33,682 nucleotides of DNA from assembly GCA_964540815.1 (NCBI GenBank), contig CAZIOH010000076.1:1-33682 (forward strand). The letters are read 5' to 3'. Each line of letters begins with the position of its first letter. Within the stretch, counting starts at the first letter, position 1. The notes under the pieces are model-generated. The model had not been told where the DNA came from. It saw only the letters and a program-made list of their open reading frames with translations, and ran no database searches. The DNA is from CAZIOH01 sp964540815 (lineage in GTDB: Bacteria > Myxococcota_A > Polyangia > Fen-1088). Position numbers and translations under genes: made by a program. Below are positions 1 to 8,412 of the stretch, in pieces.

Positions 1-342
1 CGGGGCCCCGGTTCCGCCGTAACCCACGAAGGCTCGCTGGCGAGCCTGCTGGCCGTCGTCGTAGAGCCGCTTGCATCCCGCCTGTCCGTGACCTGGGAAG
101 GTGGTGCCACAGCCCTTGCTGGAGCCGAAGGAATCCACCTTTCTCTGCCAGTAGAGGTAGGCTGTCGCCGCCTGGTGACCTACGAAGCCCGCCAGGCCAA
201 GCTCGAGCACGCGGTCAGGTTGCGCTTCCTTAGCCCGGCTCAGGGGATATTGGATGGTTCCCCGGCGTCCCCGAATGTGTTTACGGGCGACAACCTGATG
301 AGCCGGCCCCGGACGGCCGGCCCCCTCAGCCCGACGCCTCAC
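1..342 (-). CDS. Possible partial membrane-protein frame leaving the left edge
   Basis: The frame is open from a GTG at 342-340, which overlaps the TGA of the upstream macroglobulin gene as GTGA, down to base 1 (114 codons, 3' end missing). The second half reads like a real protein: a hydrophobic stretch with the motif AYLYWQRK, a loop with two cysteines (KGCGTT and AGCKRLYDD), then QRAFVGYGG entering a second hydrophobic stretch. Two such helices separated by a short charged loop are common at the C-termini of myxobacterial envelope proteins; that resemblance is from general knowledge. The first 45 codons look poorly coding, with mixed third positions, and GTG at 210-208 is an alternative start. 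It could therefore be a gene remnant. Function unknown. Confidence 0.35.
   Translation of the reverse strand, partial: MRRRAEGAGRPGPAHQVVARKHIRGRRGTIQYPLSRAKEAQPDRVLELGLAGFVGHQAATAYLYWQRKVDSFGSSKGCGTTFPGHGQAGCKRLYDDGQQARQRAFVGYGGTGAP
302..321. terminator. GC-rich hairpin just downstream of the macroglobulin gene
   Basis: GCCGGCC (302-308) and GGCCGGC (315-321) form a perfect 7-bp stem with a 6-nt loop, 18 bp beyond the macroglobulin stop codon. There is no T-run after it, so it is at best a weak or Rho-assisted terminator. It also lies inside the possible partial frame that continues to base 1; if that frame is real, the hairpin is simply coding sequence. Confidence 0.25.
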
Positions 343-3300
343 TGCCCCGCGGCTGCCATCGCTTGCAAGGTCACCGCCGGGGCGGAGGTCTTCTGGTCGG
401 GTTGGTAGTAGAGGGCGGCCACGGTGCCGCCGTCGGAGGCCTTGACGGGCATGGTGGCCTGCAGGTGGTAGAGGAACTTCTGGGTCGCCGAGGGGGCCAG
501 GGTCGAGACGTAGAGGATGAGCTGCCTGGCCGTGAGCTCATAGGTGGAAAGGACCTGCTGGGCCTTGTACGCGTCGAGATCGTCGGTCACGACCTGAAAG
601 CCGGGGGGGATGCCGACCGTCACCAGGATCATGTTCTCGGTCTTCTTGGTGTTGTTGCGCAGGGTGACCGTCTCGGCGACGGTCTGGTCGAGGGTGATGC
701 TGGTCTTGTCGTAGCTCACCGACACGCTGAGCGGGCCCGTGGGGGACGGCGCGGGCATGGCCGTCCACGGGATGTTGTGCTGGGCGACCAGGTTGTAGCT
801 GACCTTGCCGGTCCCGGCGAACCGCAGACCGATGCTGTGTGAGCCGACCGTGGCCAGCGACGCGAGATCGACGGTGGTCATGACGTCGGACTGGTCGGCC
901 GTCAGCATGAGCTGCGAGAACGTCGTGCCGTCGACGTCGACGCCGAAGCTGCCGACAGCCGCTTCGGTGCCCGTCTTGGCGGCGAGCAGCAGCGCCCGCA
1001 GGGTCCAGATGGTCGCCTGGGTGCTGCCGAAGTTTCCGTACGCATCCCGGGAACCCGTCAGGAAGGCGATGCCCTTGTCCACCAGATCCTTGTAGCCCCC
1101 GGCGGTCAGCAGCGCTTGCACCGCCAGAGCCGTGGTCGCCACCGCGCCGTCGTTGCCCTGGCTGTAGAAGTTGGTCTGGGTTCCGGCGGTATCCCACGAC
1201 ACGACGTCCGTGGTCGCTCCATTGTTCGTCGCGCCGCCCATGCCGCCGACGCCCGCACCGGCGCCGCCCGTTCCGGTCGCGGGGCCGACCGGCACCGCGG
1301 CCGTGCTGCCCGTGTGGGCCAGGGCCGCCAGCTGGGCCACCACCTGCCCCGTGAACGGATCGCTCGGAGCCCCGTTCAGAAAGGCGTTGGCCACGATGCC
1401 GAGCGTGTACGCATCCGTGGCCTGCCCGGTGGTCCCACTGCCGCTGCCGCTCCCACCAAGGTTCTGCTTCACGAAGGCGAGCCCACGCGCGAGCTCCGGC
1501 CCCTGGTACCCCGACGCGGCCAGCGCCCACACCACGAAGGCGGTGTTGCGGACGATGCTGGTCTGGAAGGTGAAGAACTCGGACTGGTCGCCCGCCCACG
1601 AGCCGTCGTTCCCCTGCTGGCCGACCAGCCACGCGGTCGTGCGCGCCAGCATCGCCGGGTCGACCGTCTGCACCTTGGCCATGTCGCTGAACTCCATCAG
1701 CCCGAACGCCGTGACCGACAGGAACGGCTTGGGATCCTGCTCGCCGAACCACGAGAAGCCACCGCCCGCGTGCTCGAACGTCAACAGCCGCTGGTAGCCG
1801 GCGGACATCAGCGACTCGGCCTTGAGCTGGATGTCGGGCTTGAGCTGGCCCGTCTGCTTGAGGTAGTCGGTCACGAGGACGTTGGGCCACGCCGTCGAGG
1901 TGGTCTGCTCGAAGCACCCGTTCGGCACCTGCAGCATGCTGTCCATGCCCTGCACCACCTGCGACAGGTACGCCGGGAAGACGTTGAGATACAGCTGCTC
2001 GGACCCCGCGATGGCGTTGGCCGGAAAGACCACCGTGCGCGTGACGGCGCCCGCCCCCAGCGAGCCCGACTGCGCCAGGGGGACGCCCATGCCGTCGGGC
2101 AGGACCAGCACCGAGCGGGCGACGGCATCGGCGTGGGTGCCGCCGGTGGCCTGCACCGTCAGGGTCTGGCGTCCGACGCCGTCGACCCGCACCGGGAAGC
2201 GGATCCCGGTGACCTGACCCGCGGCCAGCGCCACGTCCGCGGTCGTCGCGCCGAGCGCCGTGTACCAGGTCCCGGGCGCGAGCGCGATGTGCACGGTCTG
2301 CGCGGTCGTGAGGTAGTTGTAGATCGCGATCGGAAACTCCACCTGATCGCCGCGCGTGAGCGTGGCCGGGAAGTCGACGTCGACGAAGAAGTCCTGGAAC
2401 ACGCGCACCCCGCCGACCCCGCCGCCGAGCTTGCCGGCCTGCGTGTGGGCCAGGGTCGAGACGCGCCACTCGGTGATGCTGTCCGCCATGTCGAGGGTCA
2501 CGGTCGCCTTGCCGTCGGGGCCGGTGATCAGCTCCGGGTTCACGTACAGCGTCTCGGGGAAGTCCTGCCGCACGCGCGGCGCGCTGCTGTCGGCGGTACC
2601 CGCCGTGCTTCCACCGGTGCTGGCCCCCGTGGGGGTCATGGGTGCCGCGGCGGAGGCCCCGCCGGTCCCCGCGACAGGTCCCGCCCCGGCGTTGACCGCC
2701 CCAGCTGCGCCGACTGGGATCACGCCGCCGCCTGCAGCAAACCCACCCCGCGCGTTCGTGAGGTCGACCGACAGCTTGACGTCCGAGATGAGGAACACCA
2801 GGCTGCCGTCGTCGCCCGTCCCCGGCTTCTCGTCTGGGCCAGCCGTCGTCAAGCGCAGCAGATCGTTGTACCCGCTCGACTCGCCCGCCACGTAGGCGTT
2901 GCCCCAGAAGTCGTAGGCGACCAGGCGTGACGCGGCCTCGTCCTGCAGTGCCTGCATGAAGGTCTTCTGCAAGGTGCTGCAGTAGTAGGCCTGCGGCGTG
3001 CACCCCTTGGTCCCCAGGGCCGCGATCGCATCGTTGGCGGCCTTCATGACGGCCGGGGCGAGCGCGAGCTTGGCCGCCTGGTAGAACGGCAGCAGCTTCT
3101 GGACGACCGCCGGGGTCAGGTCCTGCCAGCTGCTCTTGTGGATGCCGGACAGCGGGCTCGTCCCGAGGGCCGCGAAGGTCGCCGCCGCCCGGACCTGCGC
3201 CGCCGCCGCCCCGGTCGGGTCCGTCTGCGTGGTGTCGTGAAACAAGAGCTGCGAGACGTCCACCACCGGCGGACGGATCTCGTAGCTCGGCTGGGCGAAG

Positions 3301-5645
3301 GCCGCGTCCAGCTGAAAGTATGTCTGCAGCAAGCCCGGTCGCGCGTCCACCAGCGCGAACACGGCCTGATCGACCACCTGCACCCCGAGGGCCGCGACCG
3401 TGGGCGCTCCCGTCTCGTCCGTGACCGAGAGGGTCAGCGTGGCCGGTGCTCCCGGGGCATACTGCGGCTGATCGGTGGCGAGGTCGACGGACAGCGCGCC
3501 GCGGTCGCGCACGAACACCGTGCGCCCGGTCCGCACGATGTTGCCCCCCGGATCCACGACGTAGGCATCGACGCGGTTGCTGCCGACGAGTCCGGTGTCG
3601 ACGGTCTTGGTGAAGTGCGCGACGCCGTTCTTCACATCCAGGGTCTGCATGTCCACGTCTTGCCCGTTGTTCAGCCAGTCGACGTACACGAACGACTGAT
3701 CGGCCGAGGTGGAGATGTCGACGCTGACGGTATCCCCGAGGCCATAGACCGCCGCATCGGTGCGGACGAGGACGTGTGAGCCGCCGGCCTGGAGATCCAG
3801 CATGAACGGCTCGCTCACGGACAGGCCATCCTTGGTCACCGCGTGCACCATCAGGCTCTGGCCGGCGCCGGCTCCCACATTGGCGGCCCCTCCGCTCGGC
3901 GCGGCCGGCGTCCAGTCGAAGCTGGCCTGGCCGAAGGCGTCGGTCGTGCCGGTGAACGCCACCACCCCGCCGTCCGCCGCCACGTCCACCGCGGCCCCGG
4001 TCACCGGGTTGCCGAGCGGATCGGTCACGAACAGGTTCAGGCGATTGGCGAGGGCCGGTACCAGCACGGTGCTCTCGGGCACCAGCGCCAGGCGCAGGCC
4101 GCGCGCCGCCACGGTCACGACCTCGTCGCCGGTCACCACCTGCCCGGCGCTGTCGGTGACCTGGACGTGCAGGTTGACGACGCCACTTCCCTGCTGGATA
4201 GGAAGGCCCACCAGCCCCGACGGCAACGCCACGGTGTACGCGTAGTGCCCCGCGGCATCGGTCTTTCCAATCACCTTCGCGAACACGGTCTGTCCGACGT
4301 CGAGCGTGGATGCCTCGATCGTCACATCCGCGGCAGCCGCCGGCTTGCCGAAGAAGTAGTGCGCGTCGATGGTGCCGGCGACGGTCTGCCCCGGGGTGTA
4401 CCAGGGCTTGTCCGCCGCCAGGTCCAGCTTGAACTTGGGCAAGGCGTAGCGCGACACGGTGACCGACTTGGTGGCCTTCTGGCCGCCGGCCCCGACCTGC
4501 ACGCTGGCCTGGAAGGTCCCGAGGTTGACCACCTGCCCGAGCTGGAAGTCCGCCGACGCCAGCCCGTAGCCGTCGCTGGTGAGGGAGCGCTTGTAGATCT
4601 TGTTGCCCTTGCCGTCCTGGATCTCGAACACCACCGGCTGGGCCGTCACCGGAGCTTGCGTGGCCTGATCGAGCGCCAGCGCGCGCAGGTGGATGATCTG
4701 CCCCGGCTGGTAGATGGGCTTGTCGGTCGTGAGGAGAACCTTGTTGCCAGGGGCCTGGACCTTGGCCCCGTCCGAGATGGTGGTCGTGGTCCCCTGGGTG
4801 TTGCAGGTCGCCTCGACCGTGACGTCCCCCACGGTGTCGAGCCCCACGTCGAAGATGGCGTCGCCCTTGTCCCCGGTCGTTCCCTGGTAGGTCGAGACCA
4901 CGGTGGCGCCGTTGCGGATGACGAGCCCCACCGGTACGCCCACCAGCGGGGCGTGGGTGGTCGGGCTCGAGGCCCGCACCCGGTAGCTGGCTTGGCGGCT
5001 GGTGCTGACGCTGGCCGGGCCCTCGAGCTCGACGTCATAAGCTCCGGCCACCAGCAAGAGGCTGCGCACGACCCGCAGGCTTTGCGAGCTGCCCTCGATG
5101 ACCAGGTTGAATGCGCTCCAGTCCGGCTGCGCCGCCACCCCGGCCGGGATCGCCAGGGTGGTGGACACCACCATCGACTGTCCGCCACCGACCGCATACG
5201 GCACGCGCTGACTGGCGAAGCTCTGCTGGCCGTCGACGCTGGTGATGGTGGCGACCAGCTCTCCCCTGGTGATGAACAGGCTGGGGTTCTTGACCGGGAT
5301 CTGCAGGAGCATCTGGCCGCCCGTCACCGTGCCGACCAGCCCCGCCTCGTCGACGCCGAGCAACGTGCCGATGGCGCGATCGGGCCTGCCGAGCGCCGGC
5401 CCGGAGATCTGACCCGGGCCCCCGCCGGTGCCAGCGACTCGCCCCGCCCCATTTCCCCCCGAGTCGCAGGCGAGCCCGGCCCACCCGAGCGCCAGGACGC
5501 CCGCCCAGGCCCACCGTCGCTGGGGCCGACCGGTCACCGTCCGCGGCCACAGGCCGAGAGTGGTGCCCACGACCGACGGTGCGCGACCCGCGGGGACAGC
5601 GGGGGACCGAGCTTCGGGAGACCTGAAGGGACGGTGAGAATGCAT
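339..5645 (-). CDS. Alpha-2-macroglobulin family lipoprotein with intact thioester
   Basis: Large (1768 aa) alpha-2-macroglobulin homologue. Family members trap proteases after cleavage of a bait region and tether them covalently through a thioester. The start is supported by GAGGAG five bases upstream of the ATG. Residues 43-60 form a signal peptide ending in a plausible lipobox (AGLAC, Cys60), so it is probably a lipoprotein, although the N-region is unusually long. The classic MG-domain signature TDKPIYQPGQ is at about 307-316 and YFFGKP follows later. A Gly/Ala/Ser/Thr-rich stretch at about 955-1030 lies where the bait region is expected. DSITEWRVST is at about 1054-1063. The thioester motif GCFEQ is intact, with Cys1244 and Gln1247. 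A second Gly-rich linker (about 1450-1475) interrupts the thioester-containing helical domain. The C-terminus resembles the receptor-binding domain. It follows tonB-exbB-exbD-exbD on the same strand after a 339-bp gap, rather than the pbpC neighbour seen in enterobacteria. Confidence 0.95.
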   Translation of the reverse strand: MHSHRPFRSPEARSPAVPAGRAPSVVGTTLGLWPRTVTGRPQRRWAWAGVLALGWAGLACDSGGNGAGRVAGTGGGPGQISGPALGRPDRAIGTLLGVDEAGLVGTVTGGQMLLQIPVKNPSLFITRGELVATITSVDGQQSFASQRVPYAVGGGQSMVVSTTLAIPAGVAAQPDWSAFNLVIEGSSQSLRVVRSLLLVAGAYDVELEGPASVSTSRQASYRVRASSPTTHAPLVGVPVGLVIRNGATVVSTYQGTTGDKGDAIFDVGLDTVGDVTVEATCNTQGTTTTISDGAKVQAPGNKVLLTTDKPIYQPGQIIHLRALALDQATQAPVTAQPVVFEIQDGKGNKIYKRSLTSDGYGLASADFQLGQVVNLGTFQASVQVGAGGQKATKSVTVSRYALPKFKLDLAADKPWYTPGQTVAGTIDAHYFFGKPAAAADVTIEASTLDVGQTVFAKVIGKTDAAGHYAYTVALPSGLVGLPIQQGSGVVNLHVQVTDSAGQVVTGDEVVTVAARGLRLALVPESTVLVPALANRLNLFVTDPLGNPVTGAAVDVAADGGVVAFTGTTDAFGQASFDWTPAAPSGGAANVGAGAGQSLMVHAVTKDGLSVSEPFMLDLQAGGSHVLVRTDAAVYGLGDTVSVDISTSADQSFVYVDWLNNGQDVDMQTLDVKNGVAHFTKTVDTGLVGSNRVDAYVVDPGGNIVRTGRTVFVRDRGALSVDLATDQPQYAPGAPATLTLSVTDETGAPTVAALGVQVVDQAVFALVDARPGLLQTYFQLDAAFAQPSYEIRPPVVDVSQLLFHDTTQTDPTGAAAAQVRAAATFAALGTSPLSGIHKSSWQDLTPAVVQKLLPFYQAAKLALAPAVMKAANDAIAALGTKGCTPQAYYCSTLQKTFMQALQDEAASRLVAYDFWGNAYVAGESSGYNDLLRLTTAGPDEKPGTGDDGSLVFLISDVKLSVDLTNARGGFAAGGGVIPVGAAGAVNAGAGPVAGTGGASAAAPMTPTGASTGGSTAGTADSSAPRVRQDFPETLYVNPELITGPDGKATVTLDMADSITEWRVSTLAHTQAGKLGGGVGGVRVFQDFFVDVDFPATLTRGDQVEFPIAIYNYLTTAQTVHIALAPGTWYTALGATTADVALAAGQVTGIRFPVRVDGVGRQTLTVQATGGTHADAVARSVLVLPDGMGVPLAQSGSLGAGAVTRTVVFPANAIAGSEQLYLNVFPAYLSQVVQGMDSMLQVPNGCFEQTTSTAWPNVLVTDYLKQTGQLKPDIQLKAESLMSAGYQRLLTFEHAGGGFSWFGEQDPKPFLSVTAFGLMEFSDMAKVQTVDPAMLARTTAWLVGQQGNDGSWAGDQSEFFTFQTSIVRNTAFVVWALAASGYQGPELARGLAFVKQNLGGSGSGSGTTGQATDAYTLGIVANAFLNGAPSDPFTGQVVAQLAALAHTGSTAAVPVGPATGTGGAGAGVGGMGGATNNGATTDVVSWDTAGTQTNFYSQGNDGAVATTALAVQALLTAGGYKDLVDKGIAFLTGSRDAYGNFGSTQATIWTLRALLLAAKTGTEAAVGSFGVDVDGTTFSQLMLTADQSDVMTTVDLASLATVGSHSIGLRFAGTGKVSYNLVAQHNIPWTAMPAPSPTGPLSVSVSYDKTSITLDQTVAETVTLRNNTKKTENMILVTVGIPPGFQVVTDDLDAYKAQQVLSTYELTARQLILYVSTLAPSATQKFLYHLQATMPVKASDGGTVAALYYQPDQKTSAPAVTLQAMAAAGQ

Positions 5646-5984
5646 CGCGGCTCCTCGGTGGTGGATGTTGTGCGGGGCCGGCGTCGGTGGATCGTCGCGC
5701 AGGTGCTCGACGCACCCTCGCGGGGACGGCGGAGCTCGCTCGATCCTTGGGGGCGACGTCTTGCGGCCCGAAGAAGCGAGCTAGCAACATGTACGCCAGG
5801 CGACGGATCTGGCCCACCTCCGCGCGATCGCCGCGTTCTTGGCCCCGCCGCCTGCGTTGGGCCGGGCGAAAGGACGACAGAAGCCGGGCGAGGCTGTCGC
5901 GTTTCCTCTGATTTCCACCGCCCGCCAACGAAAATTCGCGACCCTCCGCGGGGCCGGGACGTCGAGCGGAGCGAGGGCCAGAGC
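5646..5984. other. Intergenic spacer between exbD and the macroglobulin gene
   Basis: 339 bp without a credible gene on either strand; the short open frames here are arginine/proline-rich shadows. The only clear element is the GAGGAG ribosome-binding site next to the macroglobulin ATG (5646-5656 region). The gap is long enough to hold a promoter for that gene, and the part around 5915-5945 is less GC-rich, but no convincing -35/-10 pair was found. Confidence 0.5.
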
Positions 5985-6491
5985 CTACCGGCCGCCGCTG
6001 GAGCGCGGCGGCGCGGCGCTCGGGGCCGACGAGGTCGCAGCCGCGGCCGCCACCGGCTCGGCCAGCATTCCGAGGGACGACGCCCCCGCGCTGCGGGCGC
6101 CCTCCAGGGCCTGGACCAGCTTTCGGTAGGGGGCTTCGTCTTCCGGCGTCATGAACACCACCCGGTCGGTGGCCGCCCGGCGACCGAGCCTGTCCTTCAA
6201 GGACCCGATGTACTCGCCGTCTGCGACGGGCTGCCCGTTCACCACCAGCTGGCCCGACGCCTCGATCCGCACGACGATCTGGTCCGGAGGGATCTCGTCG
6301 GGCGACTGCACCTGCTCGTTGGCCGGAATGCGCACGTCGAAGTCCTTCTCGGCGAGCGGCATGACCACCATGAAGATGATCAGCAGGACCAGCACCACGT
6401 CGACGAGCGGGGTCACGTTGATCGCCGTCTTGGGCCCACTGGCCGGGCGGACCAGCACCGGCTTCCGAGCCAGCGGGTGGCTGAGGCTCAT
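5985..6491 (-). CDS. exbD: ExbD/TolR biopolymer transport protein (second copy)
   Basis: 168-aa inner-membrane protein with one N-terminal transmembrane helix and a periplasmic domain; part of the proton-driven ExbB-ExbD motor that energises TonB. The signature TAINVTPLVDVVLVLLIIF is present, with the proton-pathway aspartate at residue 31. The periplasmic domain (about 50-145) ends in an Ala/Ser-rich tail. The ATG at 6491 overlaps the TGA of the upstream exbD by 4 bp (ATGA), which indicates translational coupling; the frame is open further upstream, but that extension is a shadow of the first exbD and exbB. It is about 60% similar by eye in the membrane segment to the adjacent copy but divergent beyond it, so the two may form a heterodimer rather than be redundant. 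Confidence 0.93.
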   Translation of the reverse strand: MSLSHPLARKPVLVRPASGPKTAINVTPLVDVVLVLLIIFMVVMPLAEKDFDVRIPANEQVQSPDEIPPDQIVVRIEASGQLVVNGQPVADGEYIGSLKDRLGRRAATDRVVFMTPEDEAPYRKLVQALEGARSAGASSLGMLAEPVAAAAATSSAPSAAPPRSSGGR

Positions 6492-6898
6492 GGTTTGACC
6501 AGCTCCACCGCCAGCGAGACCCCGCGCGCGCCCGCCGACTTCGCATCGGCCATGACCGCCCGGACGTCGCGGACCTTGAGGGACTCGTCTCCCTTGATCA
6601 GGATCTTGCGGTCCGGTTGCTTGGCCAGGGCCCCGACCAGCCGCGCGCGCAGCCCGGCCGGCTCGACGCGGGTCGTCTCGACCCAGATGCTCTGGTCGGC
6701 CGGGATGGAGATGACCAGCGCATCGGGCATCTTGGACGCATCGGTGGTGCGGGCCCGTGGCAGGTGCACGTCCTTGCCCCGCTGGAGCAGGGGCGTCACC
6801 ACCATGAAGATGATGAGCAAGACCAGCACCACGTCCACCAGGGGCGTGACGTTGATGTCGTTCTTGATCCCCCGCGATCCCCCGCCGTCGAACGCCAT
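6488..6898 (-). CDS. exbD: ExbD/TolR biopolymer transport protein (first copy)
   Basis: 136-aa ExbD-family protein. The short cytoplasmic N-terminus is followed by NDINVTPLVDVVLVLL and the rest of a single transmembrane helix, with the conserved aspartate at residue 22. The periplasmic part carries the usual ILIKGDESLKVRDVRAVM region in the expected place for the ExbD/TolR fold. The gene starts 20 bp after exbB and overlaps the next exbD by 4 bp, so exbB-exbD-exbD is a tight operon. A GAAGG lies directly against the ATG, closer than an ideal ribosome-binding site. Length is normal for the family (about 130-150 aa). Confidence 0.94.
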   Translation of the reverse strand: MAFDGGGSRGIKNDINVTPLVDVVLVLLIIFMVVTPLLQRGKDVHLPRARTTDASKMPDALVISIPADQSIWVETTRVEPAGLRARLVGALAKQPDRKILIKGDESLKVRDVRAVMADAKSAGARGVSLAVELVKP

Positions 6899-6918
6899 CC
6901 TTCAGCGACCCCGAGCCA

Positions 6919-7605
6919 TCAGGCCTTGGACCCGGCGGTCCCGCGGCTGCGCAGGCGACGGGCCACGAAGTCCAGGAACTCGTTCGAGGATTCGGCGATG
7001 TCCACGGCGCGCGCATCCACCCAGCCCTGCAGAAAATTGAAGGCGAAGACCGCCGGGATGGCGACCAGCAGCCCGATGGCCGTGGTCACCAGGGCCTCGG
7101 CGATCCCCGCCGAGACGGTCGCGAGGCCCCCGGCCCCGGTCGCGGCCATCTGTTGAAACGCCGTGACGATCCCGATCACCGTCCCCAGCAATCCCACGAA
7201 GGGCGCGGTCGAAGAGACCGTCCCGAGCACGCCCTGACCGCGGCGGAGCTGCTCGATCTCGCGCTGGGCCTGGCGCTCGAGCGCCCGGGCCACGGTGTCG
7301 ACCGTGAACTGCTCGTCGGTCGACGGGCTGGTCTCGAAGGCCTTGATGCCGGCCTCGATCACCCGGCCGAGGTGCCCGACGTTTCCCTCGAGGCCGACCT
7401 GAGCGCCGCTGCGCACCTGGCCGCTCTCGAAGGTCTTGGCCATCCGGGCGGCGTAGCGGCGGGAGGCGCGCCGTGACCGCACGAACACCACCAGCCGCTC
7501 GCAGGTCACGAACAGGGAGGCGAGCGCCATGAGCAGCATGGCGATGACGATGGCCTTGGCAAATCCGCCGACCGTCGCCCAGAGCTCGACGAGCGAGAAC
7601 TTCAT
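6919..7605 (-). CDS. exbB: ExbB/TolQ/MotA-family proton channel protein
   Basis: 228-aa inner-membrane protein of the MotA/TolQ/ExbB family, which assembles as a pentameric channel around ExbD and powers TonB. Three transmembrane helices are visible at about 16-34, 127-150 and 165-192, with a large cytoplasmic segment between the first and second. The family signatures APFVGLLGTVIGI (134-146) and GIAEALVTTAIGLLVAIPAV (167-186) are intact. GGGAGG sits six bases before the ATG. The gene follows tonB by 78 bp and precedes two exbD genes, giving the order tonB-exbB-exbD-exbD. Association with a divergent TonB-dependent receptor argues for ExbB rather than TolQ; no tolA, tolB or pal is present. 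Confidence 0.95.
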   Translation of the reverse strand: MKFSLVELWATVGGFAKAIVIAMLLMALASLFVTCERLVVFVRSRRASRRYAARMAKTFESGQVRSGAQVGLEGNVGHLGRVIEAGIKAFETSPSTDEQFTVDTVARALERQAQREIEQLRRGQGVLGTVSSTAPFVGLLGTVIGIVTAFQQMAATGAGGLATVSAGIAEALVTTAIGLLVAIPAVFAFNFLQGWVDARAVDIAESSNEFLDFVARRLRSRGTAGSKA

Positions 7606-7683
7606 CCTCGACCTCCCATCACGACGATGACGACGACCGACTGTGTCCGAGCAGGATGCATGCGCGATGTCCTCCGTTGCGGT

Positions 7684-8412
7684 TCAGGGCAATTTGAAGT
7701 TGAAGGGTAAGAGATACTGCACGGCCTGAGGCCGACCCTGGAACATCACCGGGGTGTAACGGTTCGCGCGCAGGGTGGCGAGCACGATCTCGTTCAGGAT
7801 GGGGACGCCCTTGATGATCTTGCAGTCGTGCATCTCCCCGGTGACCGTGATGGTGCAGCGAACGATGACCTTGCCTTCGACCCGGGCGGCCCGGGCCTCC
7901 GCCGTGTATTCCGGCGGACCGCCGGCGATGAGCTGAGGCCGGGTCATGCCTTCGCCGAAGGGGATCGCGCTGTTGCCCGTTCCTCCCACGGTGCCTCCCA
8001 CGACGCCTCCGACCACGCCTCCCACGACGCCTCCGACCACCCCGCCCTCCACACCTCCCACGACTCCGCCGGCGACCCCGCCGGGCTCGGGGCTGGGAGG
8101 TGACTCGGTCGGCGGATGCTCAGGCTCGACCCTTGGCTCGACCACCACGTCGCGCTTGCGCGGAATGATCTTGTGTTCGACCGGACGGCTCGCCGTCTGT
8201 CCTCCCGCCGGAGGTGGTGGGGGAGGTGGAGGCGGAGGGACCGCCCGCGCGGTCACCAGCATGACGTCGACGTCCTTGGGGTCTTCGCGGTTGGCGCCCT
8301 TCACGAGGATCATCGCGCCGGTGCCGAGGATCGCGGCCACCAGCGCGGACAGGCCGAGCCCCGCCAGGTTGCTCCGGGGCGCCGAGGGAGTGGTGAGAAT
8401 GGATTCGAACAT
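7684..8412 (-). CDS. tonB: TonB energy-transducing protein with Gly-Val repeat linker
   Basis: 242-aa TonB. One N-terminal transmembrane helix (about 17-37) anchors it in the inner membrane. The periplasmic linker begins with ten prolines (59-68), then a basic/acidic Pro-rich part, then an unusual Gly-Val repeat (111-145). The C-terminal TonB domain (about 158-242) has the family pattern: PPEYTAEARAARVEGKVIVR, then VRCTITVTGEMHDCKIIKG, and an NRYTPVMFQGRPQAV strand. Two cysteines (about 186 and 197) in this domain might form a disulfide. It is the first gene of the minus-strand tonB-exbB-exbD-exbD set and is divergent from a TonB-dependent receptor, which is its likely partner. No clear Shine-Dalgarno sequence precedes the ATG. 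Confidence 0.93.
   Translation of the reverse strand: MFESILTTPSAPRSNLAGLGLSALVAAILGTGAMILVKGANREDPKDVDVMLVTARAVPPPPPPPPPPAGGQTASRPVEHKIIPRKRDVVVEPRVEPEHPPTESPPSPEPGGVAGGVVGGVEGGVVGGVVGGVVGGVVGGTVGGTGNSAIPFGEGMTRPQLIAGGPPEYTAEARAARVEGKVIVRCTITVTGEMHDCKIIKGVPILNEIVLATLRANRYTPVMFQGRPQAVQYLLPFNFKLP
7978..8082 (-). repeat. 12-bp in-frame repeats encoding GGVV units in TonB
   Basis: About eight imperfect 12-bp units code for a run of GGVV/GGVE/GGTV tetrapeptides (TonB residues 111-145). The unit is a multiple of three, so gain or loss of copies by slippage would change linker length without breaking the frame. TonB linkers are normally Pro/Lys/Glu-rich and must span the periplasm; this one adds a flexible Gly-Val segment behind the polyproline. 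Confidence 0.8.

Noticed and set aside
88..408. 106-codon plus-strand frame at the left edge
   Set aside because: No ribosome-binding site or recognisable motif, and it overlaps the end of the macroglobulin gene; the minus-strand frame there looks more protein-like.
3843..7040. Very long plus-strand open frame opposite the macroglobulin and exbD genes
   Set aside because: It is Arg/His/Gly/Asp-rich with no domain, runs antisense across several well-supported genes, and is the usual by-product of strong third-position G/C bias.
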